A stretch of 64,000 nucleotides of DNA from Dimorphilus gyrociliatus. Lineage: Eukaryota > Annelida > Polychaeta > Dinophilidae. The position numbers and the translations under genes were made by a program. The stretch covers positions 124,001-188,000 of the forward strand of contig CAJFCJ010000018.1 of NCBI GenBank assembly GCA_904063045.1, read 5' to 3'. Within the stretch, counting starts at the first letter, position 1. Each line of letters begins with the position of its first letter. This document shows, piece by piece, positions 22,363 to 36,419 of the stretch. Under the pieces are notes generated by a model, which saw nothing but the letters and a program-made list of their open reading frames with translations, was not told the DNA's origin and made no database searches.

Positions 22363-24230
22363 ATGAAATGGTTTGATGGTAATGTGACTGAGGCTATTCA
22401 ACAAGCTAAAGAAAGATCATCTTTGTTTATTGTATATATATCAGGTTGTTGTTTTTCGTTTCTTTCCTTTTTTCGATTTGAATGCTATTCAAGACATATT
22501 ATTAGTTTAACAATATGATAATATTGTCTTCTTAGGCACTGATGAAATATCTAATAAAATGATCCAAACTTGGGAGAATGAAGATGTTTGTAAAGCAATC
22601 GAAGAAACAAGAAGTGTTTGTCTAAAATTAGAAGCAAATAGGTTCGTTTATTAGATTAATGTGTTTAATCTTGACATTTATTATATTTTTTCACAGTGAA
22701 GAGTGTGCACAATTTTCAGTCTATTGTATCCTTTTTTTAAGATATGATTAAGTAATTAGACATTTTCTAGTATTTAATATGTTGATTCAATGAGAATATT
22801 TAATTGTATTTAATCCTTGACTGAGAATATTAAGATCCTGTAATGACAGTTCCAACAACATACTTTATTGGATTCGACGGCAAGCAGAAGCTTATTGTAG
22901 CAGGTTACGTCGAATCAGCTGATTTTTTAAAAAAAATAACTGAGGCATGCGATGGTGTCAGTCCATCTGATTCTGCATCTGGAGTTGACTTGTCTATAAA
23001 CGATAAAGTCGAAAAAGCTAAAGAAAAATTGCGACAAAAACAAGAGGAAAGAAAGTTTGAAGAAAGTCAAAAGGAAAAGGATGACGAACTAAACAGACGA
23101 TCTGTATGCTATAATTTTTTGTGATGATATATTAAATAGTGCTATTTTTCAGACGGGCAAAAATGTCACAAAATTGAAACAGTGGCAGGAAACTAAAGAG
23201 GCAGAAGAAACTAGAAATCAGATTATTAAGGACAGAGAAGAGGATAAAAAAGCAAAAGAAAGAATTAAAGAACAAATTGCAAGAGATAGGTAAATCAGAT
23301 TTTATTACTCTGAACAAACTTAAAGATTTTTTGATAACCTAGAGCTGAGCGTAAGGCTCGATTTGAAGAGACACAACGTCTTAAGAAGGCGACCACCGAA
23401 AAAGAGAAACAGGAAAAATTACAAAGAGAAGCCGATGAAAAGCGAATGGAAGCTTCTAGAAGAAGGTAACCTTTACTTTTTTTTTTTTAAAGAAATGAAG
23501 GAAACGGTGCTTCCTTGTTGCAGTGAAACTGCCCGTATACAGTTTCGTTTACCTGATGGTCAGGCTGTAAATCACTTTTTCCCTTCTGGTAATAAATTTC
23601 AAGACGCAGTTGATTATTTAAGGACTGAGGTTATTCTTTTAAAAAATTAAAGTGTATTTTAATGTAATCGTTTATCTAACTTCACAGCACTCTCTAAAAA
23701 ATATTCAACTAATGACGAATTTTCCCAAGAGAATCTACAATCCGAACGAATATGGTTTATCATTTAGTGAATTACAGCTGGCTCCCTCATCTGTGATTAC
23801 TGTTAAATTGGTATGTGCGGTTTATTTTTTTATTATAAATAAAGCGTGTGTATCGATAGCTCGGAAGTTTTATGTCAACTCCTGGAGATGGTGGTGGAGG
23901 AATGGGTTTAGTTTCAAGTATCTACAATACTATATCAAACTCTATAACCTCTGTTTGGAACATGATTTACACATTTGTATTTGGTACACCACAACAACCA
24001 GCAGTTCAATCTAATCGATCCAACAGTCAACAACAAAGAGACTCTCAGACCTCTTCAACTTCGTAAGTAAACAGGTTTTTAAAACTCTTTTCCGAGCTGG
24101 TGAAGAATACACTAAATATATTAACAGAAATACACTGAGGCATCGTTCGAATATAGCAAGGTTATCTGATAGGAGGAATGACGACGATGACATGGCACTT
24201 TACAACGGTAATTCTACGCAGCAAATGTAA
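22363..24230 (+). CDS. UBXN4: UBX domain protein 4 (erasin), ER-associated degradation factor
   Basis: Ten exons: 22363-22444, 22536-22641, 22697-22725 (29 bases), 22835-23103, 23153-23289, 23343-23465, 23524-23629, 23688-23810, 23860-24062 and 24128-24230, in phase, 426 residues. Order: an N-terminal thioredoxin-like UAS domain (MKWFDGNVTEAIQQAKE, later YPVMTVPTTYFIGFDGK), then a long charged coiled coil (KEKLRQKQEERKFEE and similar). Next come a UBX domain (TARIQFRLPDGQAVNHFFPS, ending LQLAPSSVITVKL), a hydrophobic hairpin that holds the protein in the ER membrane, and the highly conserved last residues NGNSTQQM, identical to vertebrate UBXN4. The family recruits p97/VCP to the ER membrane to extract misfolded proteins for degradation. 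It is shorter than the human protein (508) because the linker is reduced. Confidence 0.95.
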
Positions 24231-25968
24231 AGTTAATGTCAGTTTGGTTAAGTATTTTAAAACAATAAAATTTTCAATTTTAAGATTCAAAAAAAAAAAT
24301 CAATTGTCTTTTTATTTTAACAACGAATAGGAACGGCAAGAAAAATTCACGAATTGAGACAAATTTCAGTTAAAAAAACATCTGTTTTTGCGCAGTAAGT
24401 GAATAAAAACAAGTTGTCAAGATTTTCCGTTAAATCAAGTTAGAACTTTCAAAGGGTATGATCATATTAATTTCACAAGGCACAAAAAGTGACAGATCAG
24501 AATTTTTCATCTATTGTAGCTTATTTAAATATTTCTTCTCAAAATAGTTCAGCGATGTATATAGCATAGGCGGATATAATATTTAAGCAACGAACACGAT
24601 AGTTAAAAGCCGATAAAATTATTTGACACTCACAACGTCAAAGCCGCGAAAGAAGAAAATTCGAATATTGTTGCAGTGATAAAAATGGAATAATTTGCAA
24701 AACCTACGTTATTGCAACGTTTCTTTAAAAAACATTGGTCTCAGTGCACCCCAGCAATAACGTATGTTTTTTTTTTTTTGTTTTTTTGACAAATAAACAT
24801 CTAGAAACAATGGCTAATATCGACTATCTACTGAGACTACATGATTCGAAATGAATATTTATACTAATATTACCCGCAATGATGTGACGATATTCTGTAT
24901 AGTCTGCATAGGATAGGGTAAAACTACTGCAAAAGGAAGCAGAGTGTCTTATTGTTAAATACATACAACATGTTTCTAAGAATATCTTCATGTTTTTTAC
25001 ATATAAATTACAAACCAACAAATGCAAACACCCAATATCCATCGACTAGCAAAATAACACCCAAATTTTACCTTTTCGAACTAGAAACTACTTTGCATCG
25101 TACAAACGTGTTCAAGTGTCTGCAGTAACAAGTTTTAACACTTTCCAGACCAATCCGTTCTCGAAACATGAAAAACCTGACATCTAAAAAAGAACTACCC
25201 AAATTATAAAAAAATTCATCTTCTATACTAAAACATCAAGTGGCTGAGTAATTGGGTGCGTTCTCTTTTTTTAAAGGAAAATGTAATAGATAAGGTATAA
25301 ATACGCTTCCCCAACTGTTCAGTCTTTTTCAGTTAAACGTCAAAAAATTAAGTAAAACAATTATGATTATTATAAAAAATTTTTTAAGGACGAACATTTT
25401 TTTCAAGCAATATTCTGAAGCGCATTAAAATACGTTACTTTGTGCCCCCCAAAGAACACACCCTTTTTTCAAGCTAAGACAAAAAACATTTTTCAGATAA
25501 AACTTACGAACGAACGTTAAATAAATAAATAAATAAATTAAACTTTTCAAGCATCCCAACGAGATCCTACCACAAATTTTACGAACAAGGTCTCGAGCAA
25601 AATGCAAAGCAAACTAAATCAGATGATTGTTTACCTGACGTGCATGACGAATAATCAATACTAGGCGACAATCAAGTTTTGTTATCGAAAAAATGCCTTT
25701 AATACACGACAGATATGTAAAAATGTATAAGTATGAGCATATTGCAGAGAAGAGGAAAAAAACATGGCATCAAACGTAAATCGTTCCGCAAAAATGGCAC
25801 TATTACAGTTAGCCAATAAAACCAACTGCAATATATCAAACTACAAACCGCAAAGCGATGAACACTAAACTAATTACCAACAATCTGCATGCTATAACCA
25901 CATTCGTTTTTACTTCAAGTGTTTTCACTTCAAGTTTCACTCTCTTAGCTGTCCTCACTTTTGACATC
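24231..25968. other. Gap between convergent UBXN4 and MEIOC
   Basis: No gene seen; probably long 3' UTR of MEIOC plus intergenic sequence. Contains a T-rich run at about 24769-24788 and an AAAT-type microsatellite at about 25519-25539. Confidence 0.5.
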
Positions 25969-28583
25969 TTACTTGCAAAGGCAAGCTCTCTTCTCCGCTT
26001 CTCTCACAAATGCATTCAGTACGTTCAATGGTGATTTTATCTTCCTCGTATAAATTGGTTTCGGTAGATCTGTATGAGACATTTGCATCGAACTCCACAA
26101 AGCCTTTCTAGCCTTTTGAACAGAAGCTCTCAAGTCAGCAATGCTAGCCGATAAGGCGAGAACAACTGAAAAATTCAACAACTTTATCAAACAATAATAC
26201 TTAACAATAAATATGCGTTACCTTTACTAGACTTGCTTCGATCGATTTCAGCTCTCATGACGTGTCGATCTCGATTCATGGCGACTTCGTCCTTCCTTCT
26301 ATTGTGAACTTGGCAAATTGCCTCACGCCATTCTCGAACAGCCAAATGTAACGGCGAAGGTAAAGAATCACCTCTTAAACGTTCCATGTACTGCATAAGC
26401 GAACACACCCTCGCTTCTTCTTTAAAACTCTCAACTACCAATCTGTCGACCCGCGAAGGATTAGCAGCCAAACGTGGAATATTACTTGGGGTTTGATTAA
26501 ATCCTGAAATCTTTTTGCCAGGATTTTGTCTGGCTAGTTCCGCTTCGCTCTTCTTCCTTTCTTTTTCAATTAATTTGAACTGTTCGTAGCACTCCTCAAG
26601 ATTTTGATGAAGTTCGTTTGCAGGTCCACTCCTCTTGTGGAAAGGTCGGCTACCTGGATAGTGAGTTTGTGTTCCACTTGGATAAACCAAAGGTGCTAGA
26701 TTGTAAATGTTTTCATTTAGCAAAGCCTGTTCATAAACTTCTGGCTGATATATCTGCGGCCAGGGATTGAATATCTGAGGATGAAGTCTTGGAGGGAGAA
26801 ACAAAGGATTGTATCCACCAGTTTGTTGAAGCTGTTTAATTATATGCAAGTAACTAGCAAGTTCCTTCAATGACGCTCCTTCCTCACTCTTGATTTTCAT
26901 AGCATCGATCTGAGCCTGAAGACTGGATAATTCAGCTTGTTGAACAGAAGGCTGCTCAACTGTATCCGAACTTTGAGTACTATTTCCACTATTGTTCCTC
27001 TTCCTGGTCGGAGTTCCTGGAGCTGCTGGAAAATGGCTCTTTTTCTGAAGCCAATGAAGTTCATGAAATCTCGACGAATTCATTTGGGATCTTTCAAAAG
27101 ACGGGGCATCCGGATTCAAAACGCTCTTTTTCACCTCGTTCCATTCCCTGGTAGAAGCTGGTAAAAAACTTTCCGTAGTACCCGTTGATTCCAAAGAACT
27201 ATTGCCCATACCCGAATCCTGATCTACAGGGAAGAGTTCCCTGGCATACGGCTGTTTTTCAAATGGTCTGAAGACAGAGTCCTCCTCTTCGAAAGGTGCC
27301 CGAGTGTATTCGATATCCACTGGCTCGTCTCTGATTCTGCTTTTCTGTGGCTTGAAAGGTAGAGCCTCATCCAGACTCCTTGGGGTTGCTGGAAACCTTT
27401 TGCTTAACCCTGGGGCTGGACTGGGAGTCTGGAGCCAATTCTTTTCATCTATTCCAAGAGACCAGCCTCTTGGTTTTGCCGGACTACTGAAGAGGCTATA
27501 ACGATTATCCTCTCCGCCGAAAGCAGAATACGGCGCAACGTCAGCAGTTGGCCATTCATCTTTGCTTGACAAGCTGTCGGACTCATCAACGATACGTGAA
27601 ACTAAATCGTTGAGACCATTGCTTGATAAACTGCTGTTGCAAAGATTCTGTTCTGATTTCTCCCATGTTCCAGGGTCCTGCTGCAAAAAAAGAAAATAAT
27701 ATGTAGGACAAATAAGACAAAAATAGAAAAATGTAAACATGTTTTTTATATTTTAGACTTCGACTTTAATACAAGACGAAAACAAAACAGCCATTATTTA
27801 TTACGTACCTGCGGAGAATCATCGTAGAGAGATTCAGAAACAGGCCATCCTTCATTTGCAAAATCAGGTATATTCGGATTCATTTTCTGTAAGGATGAAT
27901 AGTAGACCTTAGAATGATTCGTCACAATTAACAGCCTAGCTGAAAGCCTATTGGCTATATTTCGCAATACCAAGTCACGTTTTTTTTGAAATATGGTTAC
28001 GAAACGAATAAGAAAATTACACATGTAACAATGAAATGCAGAATATAGAACATTACAATAATGATCAAAGTTACTGAACCCACGGTAATTCACATTTGAC
28101 CTAAACTGCCAAAAATCGAGAAATTATCCACTAAAGTAAACCATTATCATTCATATTTAAGAACTTTTGTGTATCAACCAAGGGAGTGGTAAATTTAATA
28201 CTAACAACAAAATAGAAACCACTCCTATCCTGAGTCACTTCCATCGTGGAAATAACAACGCGATACATGATTCATTTTGTACCTGGAATTATAACTTGTT
28301 TGGAAATCACGTGACATTGGTAAAATTTCCAGGCTGTGCTATAAGACGTTTAAGCCTATCTAAACAAAAGTACAGAAGGGAAGAATACTGCGCAGTTACG
28401 TATTTTTTACATTCGTAGATAATTTGCTATAGAAATGTTTTGCGACCTATCTCTCGAACTCTCTTAGGCCTAAACGAACCGAGTCAGCTGATTATAATAT
28501 TAAACACATCATAATAATTAGGATTAGCTCACCTGTCCTTTGTTACTGCAATGCGGAGTAATAAGTGACGATTGCAATGTCAT
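25969..28583 (-). CDS. MEIOC: MEIOC homologue (meiosis coiled-coil protein)
   Basis: Coding exons 28583-28533 (5' part of an exon starting at 28590), 27886-27809, 27680-26222 and 26165-25969, in phase, 594 residues. The N-terminal two thirds is disordered, Ser/Pro-rich and unconserved. The C-terminal third carries the conserved MEIOC region: [62 protein letters not shown], and in the last exon [21 protein letters not shown]. Vertebrate MEIOC binds the RNA helicase YTHDC2 to keep germ cells in meiotic prophase; that is family knowledge. The protein here is shorter than the mammalian one (about 950), with the loss in the disordered part. An alternative start at 27883 would remove 18 residues. 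Further 5' UTR exons may lie up to about 29.6 kb, where several donor-like sites occur. Confidence 0.8.
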
Positions 28584-28590
28584 ATTCTTC

Positions 28591-30150
28591 CTGAAAAGTA
28601 AGAAGGAAGTTTATTAAAAGCTACTTTCTTTACAGTGAGTTTTTTAAGACCTTCCCCTTGCCACCTCTACTAGTTGAGTTTCTTACGCTTACTAATACTT
28701 AAATTTCGGTAATAAGGAAATTTCATAATTATCACGTGATTGACGCCATTTTCACTTATGGGATATATCTTAATTAATAAGGACATTTGCTAAACACTAT
28801 TTCATTTTCATAATTGTGAAAAAAGACATAAGAGAAGTAGTGTTAAAAGGGAATTTCCAATAAGCATTAGGTCTGGCCACAAGTCACTGTGTCACATGAC
28901 AAGAACAAAAACACACACAAGCGATATTGATATACTTTCACTCTGATAAATAACAACATAGAAATTAAAACACCCCCTCTTCCTTCTCGTATAAGGAGCT
29001 TCCAGTTTAATATGAGTCATAAATACATGATTAGACCACACCTCTTACGCGTTACTACGAACAATCCCTGATAATAAACAGAAGAAAGAACGATACAGCA
29101 CCACATTACGTAACAACTAGCTACGTAACAAAAATTACGCAGTTTTATTAGAGAAAAATCTCTTAATTACCTGCTCGTCGCCAGCGGCTTTGCCAAACTG
29201 TCACTTTCTTAAATTTTGATTTACTCAAACGATTATTTTACTCAACACCTATAATTTGCTCAAAATGAGTACAAGGATGGTTAACTTGGTATCGTACAAA
29301 CAAATACAAACATGGCAACAAAACATTTCCAAATCGATCGATTGCGCAATACTGCGCACTATTTAGACCCATCGTCATAATTTTATAGCTAAAATTGTTA
29401 TGTTGAGCCATACTCGAATGCTTGGCTCTTGCATAACATTTACTCACCCACACAAAAATCAGATGACATCAACGATCAAAGACATAGTATGGAAAATATG
29501 ACGAAAACACATTACCACAATATTATACAACACGTTAGTAAAGTACTTACTCGAAAAAATTATATTTTACATTGATATTTAACAAGAAATTCAAGGAAAA
29601 CAGGAATTGATTGCGCCATCCTTCTCATTGGCTCATTTTTGTTTTGGTCAGCTGCGCACCGTATTACGTCATCAACTCACCTTCTTTAAGTCTAAAATAT
29701 TCCAGATTATTTAGTTATTTTTTGTCAGCATCTGATCATATAGTCTTAAATGTTGTTTAAATTTATTTTTAAGAAAAGTTTAACGGTTATCGCCATAAAT
29801 CTTAGAGAAAACTGCAGAAGAGTAATATTCATGCTACTTTGGCGACACCTACAAATAAATACAGCACCATAGGTCATTGGGTACTCTAATCAGCATTTTC
29901 GTCCTGATTTCCGTACGGATCGTCATGTTTTCGTCTTACGTATCTTAAACCAGAATATAAACAAGTCTTATATAGTAAAAAAACTCTCATCTAGGCACAT
30001 CGTAAGCAATTTAATGACAAGGAAAATTCTTCCAGTAAAATAAACATGTACATTTAAGCAAATCTATGAAACAAACAAAAACAGATATGCATATTTTAGG
30101 AAAAATGAAATAAAAAATTGATTATGTTAATGTTTTTGCATACATCTTCG
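28591..30150. other. Gap between LASP 3' end and MEIOC
   Basis: Probably 5' UTR exons and promoter of MEIOC (donor-like sites near 29171, 29448 and 29549 on the minus strand) and the 3' UTR of LASP. A GACGCCATTTT element, reverse of the ATGGCG motif seen at other promoters, is at 28742-28752. No coding exon found. Confidence 0.45.
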
Positions 30151-33100
30151 TTAATAGACCAGTTTCACGTAATTCGATGGCAGCATGCCCTTCTGACCAC
30201 TCTTCTCCACAGTTCCAGTCCACCAACCCTAAATGAAAGACATAATTATGTTTTTCCTTAGAATAATATTATATTTTAGAATGAGGAAGTCTTTTCATCG
30301 TGTTGACCGGAACAACATGTTTCACAACATTATTATAATCTATAACATTTATTGAATTTTCATGAAAAGAGCTTTATCAATGAAAAACAAACGTCATCTG
30401 TGACGCAATCTGTTGGGATGGATATTATAAAGCGGGATACGGTTGAAATAAATTTTTGTAAACAACAACATCTTATCATTTGTTTTTAAATTGCATAATA
30501 GAGCTATTTATAGGTTTTCCTAATAAATTTGTTTTTAAATTTAGCCCTTTACACTTTGAACTCCAAAAGATTAGGAAATTATTTATATTTGGATAATTAA
30601 GGGGGCTCTTACAGAATTTCATCACTTGGAATATCCTTATTATATAAAATTAGTTGAGAATGGAAATAGCTTCGCTCAAATTTTATTTACCTGATCGACT
30701 TTTTGGCAGTCTACTATGTAGTCGTCCTCTTTAAAACTAACTTCATCATCATCCTGGGCATCATAGTCGTATAGTGCTTGAAATCGGTACTATAAATATA
30801 ATTTCTTATTTAGTCAAAAAATATTAAAGCATTTCAGAGCTACCAACCGACGATATTTCCACATCCATAGTATCAAGAAAGTCTACAAAGCATTTAAATT
30901 AGAAAACTAAGTTAATTAAATTTTCGGTATTAATATCTTAGTAGCATGCCAGATGGTTACTACCTGCTGGCTTATCAAGAAATTCAGGATTAATTTGAGG
31001 CTGTGTTGGTGGAAGTGGTTGTTGCAAGTTAAGCTCCAGAGATCCTCCAACGTTCATGGTTGCACGAGGTTCTGAATGATTCTTCTCCATTCCAGGTAGC
31101 CGAGTCGGATTACTCTGATAAGAGCCGTGGTAATTGCCATGTTGAGGTTGTTGATGTACTGCATTAGGTTGGTTGTTAGTAATACTCTCAAACCACAAAA
31201 TTTATAATTTAATTTAGTATTAATAATTAATCCATAACAACAAAACTAATAAATTTCTCATAAAAACCATATTTTCGAGAAGTGAGCGAATTTCCTTTTT
31301 ACAATTATTATTTCTTTCGATTTTAAACAAACATAGGCCTAAGATTTCAAGAAAAAGAATGTCAGTTCTAGAGAATTAGCTGCACCTTCCCATTTTTTAC
31401 TCACTTGTCCTATATAGGATATTACATAAGTACAGGCATGATTCTAAACTGAATTGAGGACAAGGTTAGAGCTTTTAATAAACAAGCAGTAGCTTTGTCA
31501 ACATCTCTTTATTATTTTTGGCTTATATCTTACATAACTTTTATTTAATGGAAGTAATAATATTTTATTTGCTTTTTAATGTAAATAGTTATATTGCGTA
31601 ATAGTAAATTTTTCAAAACTATGCAAAGAAAAATTCTTAACTTCCCATACGTAATAAAAAAGAACACTTCGCCACCTCTCGGATAATAAAAGAACCTACC
31701 AGCACTTGGAGCAGGAACAGTTTCTTGCCATTCTTGAGCGCCGTATCTATCAGGAGTATATTCGGATATTCTTCCTATATTCCTAGCTTCAGGAGCTGCG
31801 TAGCTGAATCCGCCTAAAATATAAAAGAAAGGTTTAATCATAATTTCAAATTATAATTTGCGATGGCAAAAGCAAATAGTTTTTATTCAAATGATTAAAT
31901 GAAAGAGATGAAAGTTAAGCTGAAGCGACATTTTACCAATGCCTGGTATCGATGGTCTTTCAGGTGGTTCCTCGTCATCTGATCCTAAACTTCCCTGGCG
32001 AACTATTGTAAAAATTCCCCCAAGTGTTTTAAAATGATCGAAGTAACCGTAAACATTACATGCCACTAATTCTTAGAAATAATATTACCTGTTTGAGGGA
32101 CGAGATTTCTTGCACTTTCTTGAATTTCACGTTGGCCCTTAACTCCTCTGTATTCAGCCTTTATACAAAATTTATTACTATATAGGTAAATATGTTGTCA
32201 AGAACGGTTCATACCTGACTAATATTAGCCGTATTTTGCCTTATTCTCCTTAACTCTGGACCGTCTGACACAGCTATCATCCTTCCTTTTAATTGTTCTC
32301 TGTCAGCACCATATTTTATCTTGAAAATACAAACTAATTAATACAAGTCATCGTTTTCAAACTTTATTTCTTACCTGGCTGAATTTGTTTGTGTTCTCCA
32401 TGTTTCTTCTCATTTCTGGATCATCGGAGACGACAGTAAACTTCTTTTTATTCTCTTCAAAATCCTTGTGATACACAATCTATAAAAGCCAATTTTAAAA
32501 TGTATAAAATATCCATGAAAGTAAATGAAAACAACATAACTAATAAATCATTAAACAATCATGGTTATGTGAAAAAATATGATTAAAAGCATATTGTGAT
32601 TTTAGTAAGTTAATTTTGGGTGTAAATTGGTTCTATGAATAGAACAATAAATCCTATTTTATTCCTCCAAAGTTATCACCTAAATAATAACTAAATAAAG
32701 ATTTCATACGTTGAGTTAATTTACATATACACTGGTAGTATATGCAAATATTATTTTAATTAATACGAATAGTCCAAAATTATAGATTAAAAGAGTAAAA
32801 AGATTTTAATTAACTAAACTTTTTATAAGTTTTTTTTAAATCAAACAGCTTCTGTGCAAGGACATACAAATATTTACCACGATATTGGAAGTTTTTTGTA
32901 GATATACTCAAAATGGGTCTTAAATATTACCTAGGACCAATTCTCAAGGTTAATTTAATAAACTAACATCTACCGATTAACCTCTTCTCCTATTTCAATA
33001 TTTTGAGGCTATCAATAGAAATCGTGTCTACATTGACGTGACTAATCAGGAAGCTGTTTATGAACTTATATAGTATGAAATAAATTCTTGTAAAAATTTG

Positions 33101-33854
33101 GTAGTACTATTCATGCTCATTCATCCTAAAATTTCGCTTCAGCGCTCAAATTATAAAAAGCTCTAGAAGCTTGTTCAGACTAACAGAGGTATGGTTATTT
33201 AGGTAAATTAGACACAAATTATCAAAATAATACACTTAATAACCATATTAACATATTAACTGTGGGACTGTTAAAATAGTAAATGATAACTCGTTAATAA
33301 ATAGTAAAATTATGAAACATTTTCAACCGACCAAGCTCTGATTTCTTGTATTTTCAGCAAGACGTCTCTGTTCTGGTGTGTCAGCAACCTGGGTTGCCCT
33401 CAAGGAAGGATAATGTCTGTGTAAAATAACAAAGAATCAGTCTAATCCCATGTAATGAGCCATTCAGTTAATAAATAATGATTATTGGGCAATCATACGT
33501 ATTTAAATTAAAACAATATGAACTTACGCGTTACAATAGGGCATTTTATTGAATCCCTTGTAGTTCTTCATATTTAGCGTCATGTTGCATTCTTGACACT
33601 TGAAGCAACCTTTGTGCCATATCTACCGAAAAAAGTGGTAAAATTTGTTATCAATATTACCTATCGTTAAATTTTCACACCCACTGACTGGGTGTGGCAG
33701 TATTGTACAAAAGGTTTCATATTTCTCTTTTACACTAATTAAGAAAACATAATCCTTAGATAACAGAATGGAAGACAACGATTGATACCTTGTCGAGGCA
33801 TTTCAGTTCCTCCGTTGGATATACGGTTTTGTTGCACTTTCCACACTGCTTCAT
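30151..33854 (-). CDS. LASP1: LIM and SH3 domain protein (LASP)
   Basis: Twelve exons: 33854-33789, 33622-33528, 33416-33332, 32479-32375, 32319-32215, 32158-32089, 32002-31937, 31813-31696, 31184-30964, 30882-30848 (35 bases), 30789-30691 and 30228-30151; 380 residues. N-terminal LIM domain ([38 protein letters not shown]). Two nebulin repeats, each almost exactly one exon of 105 bases: [15 protein letters not shown], and [16 protein letters not shown] Gln/Pro/Asn-rich linker. C-terminal SH3 domain ([42 protein letters not shown]). LASP binds F-actin through the nebulin repeats and partners such as zyxin through SH3. The exon 8-9 junction is the least certain; I chose the only phase-consistent pair. 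Intron 3 (about 850 bases) is the longest. Confidence 0.95.
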
Positions 33855-34415
33855 CCGAGCTTTTTGAGTGATCGGAGATTGGATTTATTAAAATCGTTCT
33901 TCCTCTGAACAGTATCGACTATATTTACAGTATTGTTTAACCGGTAAATTTATAACGTCCCCGAGACTTGACACAATTTTTCCTCCGAACTAAGGTTTTG
34001 TAAGCTAATTGCTGATTGGATATGAAGTCATGTGACTTGGCGATAAATACGCCCTCTATTGTATGAAAATTCGTGATATTCAATTAATTGCTATATTCTA
34101 TAAATTCGTCCAAGTAAGACACAAAAAAGATATTTCAATCTATGGTTGACCGTCAAATTGACTGTATGCTTAAGTCTTTTTTCTGACTCTAAGGTGGAAA
34201 GTTAGTTTGAATTCTGAAATTCTGATCATAAATTTATAAAAGTTTATTTATTAAATATTCATAATGCTTACAGTGGTATTAGTTACTGTACGTTAGTAAG
34301 TCATTTTAAATAGTGCTTTTTTATATACACCAGAAGTGAAAAAAATCTCATTCTCATAACTAAATTTCGAAGACACCAACAAAAATATAACAAAAGACTA
34401 GAATTCTTTTTTCTT
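33855..34415. other. Gap between alpha-catulin and LASP
   Basis: LASP promoter and 5' UTR, and alpha-catulin 3' UTR. No element recognised. Confidence 0.5.
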
Positions 34416-36419
34416 TTATAAGGCATCCAGACCAACTGGTAAGGATCCAATATCGGTTTTTGAATTACCAGGAGAGGTAGCAATCAGGAGACAGGCCGTA
34501 ACGAGCTGGGCGACCGTTTGCATTAACAACTTTACTCTTGTGACAACTTGGTCAACTTTATTAAATGTTGCTGCCTTTCCGCAACTTGGTGTACACAATG
34601 CTGATTGCAATTTACAGCAAGCACCTTCTAAACGCTCTATTCTTACCGCAATTTCTCCTCTGACCACCGTAAGATTTCGAACCTCGTTTGCTAACGTTTC
34701 GCCATCAGACGCCAACTGTGTAGCATGTTCAAAGAGTTCGTTAGTTGTCCTAAGAGGTCCTTCTCCTCTAGTAAAGAGATAAACTGAGAAAGCTGCAGCC
34801 GACATTGTTTTTGCTCGATGTACAATTTGTCTCGACTCCTGATTGATTGATGAAGATTCCCCACCTGCCGTCACTTCGTCGACAACTCGAGCGGCAGCTT
34901 GGAGTTCATGCCCTGCATAGACAACCGGTACAATTTCTTTTAACAGAGCCATAACTTGTTCTACAATAGCTTTCCAAGAAGAGACACAAGCATCAAATGA
35001 ATCTATGGCCATCTGGGAGTCTTGATGTCTGGCTAGGGTACTTGCACAGGAAGACATTAAGGGAGCTAATGATCGTATATAATTTATTGTATGTTCAATG
35101 GACACAAGATGGCTTTGGGCACTGGATACATGTCGAATGAGAGTACAAGCGTCGACTATTTGCTCGCAACTTTCTGTTATCTTTGTCGACACTTCATCTG
35201 CTCGACTGGCACTGGCAGCAATCGCATTCGTTACGTCTGCTATTATTTCAGATTTTGTAAGGTCAACAACGTGATTTCTTGCAATAGATTCCAGTTGAGA
35301 ACGTAGGGCACTGGTTGTGTTCCTTAATCTATTTTTATCCTCCTCATTACAACACAAATGAGTTAAAGCCAAAACCCTTTCGCGTTCATCGTGATTAGTA
35401 TATGGACTATCAGTGAAATCATGCGTTGTTTCACATAAAGTATCCAGTAATTCACTCAAAGGCGCATTTTCATCTAATGCTCGTTCTAATTGAACGATTG
35501 CATGATGTGCAGTGTCAACATGAGGAATTGTTGGTATGTGTCCTCCCAATAGCTTTTCTAGTGACGATAAAGCGGCAGACATCATATCTATTACTTGAGA
35601 TCTTGCTGTCAAAGAGGATGATGTTTGTGGATGCCTCAAAGCCGATCGACAAGTTGCATGAAGGAGTGACGTAGATCGTTCCAAAATAGACCGATGAGAA
35701 GCAAGATGAGCTCGAATAACATCATCTTTAGCATCATTTTGACGTTCTCCTGTTGTTCTTCCAACTTGTACTAAAGCTGCACCCAATTCACTGAACTCAT
35801 GAACAAACTTGCTTAAATCTGAAGCGTTTTGAATTTGCGCCAAAACAGTATTCACTCGCTTCACACTTTCCGCGGCTTGGCTAGCATGCACTCTATCAGC
35901 TAATAATAGCATCCTCGTGACGGCTGATAGAAGTTTCCTTGCTCCCTGTGCCAAATCCTCATTTTCGGGTTCTTGGGATGAGACCTAAAACAACAAGAAA
36001 CCGTTGATCTTTCAAGGCACAAATTAGTTTTCAAACTCACTCCATTCTGTATTGATAATGCCGCTTCTCTTGCTTCTGTACAAGCATTAGTCATATCATC
36101 AAAGACTTCAGGATTTGTTAAACCCAATTCTTCTCCAACAGTTACAAATCTCTCAACCGCTTGATAGACAGCATTTCCCCCTCTTTCCAAAGCCTTTTGT
36201 CTTGTAGTTTTACTGCCCGATCTTTTCGATGGTGAGGTAGCTTCCGAAATTAAATTAGTGATCTACAGTGGAGCAAGTACAAAGCATATGTTATTGCAAA
36301 ATATGCCATTAATCAGAAGAAGAATATAACAATTTCACCTGAGTCACAAGAGGTTCCAGAGTCTGTTCGACAGATTTCGATCTTATTTCAATGGATAAGC
36401 TACTGTCTGGTGCATCCAT
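34416..36419 (-). CDS. CTNNAL1: Alpha-catulin (vinculin/alpha-catenin superfamily)
   Basis: Exons 36419-36339, 36262-36041 and 35984-34416, all phase 0, 623 residues. Homology runs end to end with vertebrate CTNNAL1: IEIRSKSVEQTLEPLVTQIT at the N-terminus, QGARKLLSAVTRMLLLADRV, TGERQNDAKDD, DFTDSPYTNHDERERVLALT, the FTRGEGPLRTTNELFEHATQ segment near the end, and FNKVDQVVTRVKLLMQTVAQ. The family forms helical bundles and acts as a scaffold. Alpha-catulin interacts with Rho GEFs and dystrophin-complex components and influences BK channels in nematodes. It is somewhat shorter than human (734), mainly in linkers. The single 1569-base last exon with few introns is unlike most genes in the window. 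It shares a short promoter with RPL23. Confidence 0.95.

Noticed and set aside
24824-25042. 72-codon minus-strand frame
   Set aside because: No splice context, start context or recognisable family, and AT-rich composition; probably chance within a 3' UTR.
29238-29453. 71-codon minus-strand frame
   Set aside because: No similarity to a known protein that I can see; it lies in the presumed MEIOC 5' region and its composition looks random.
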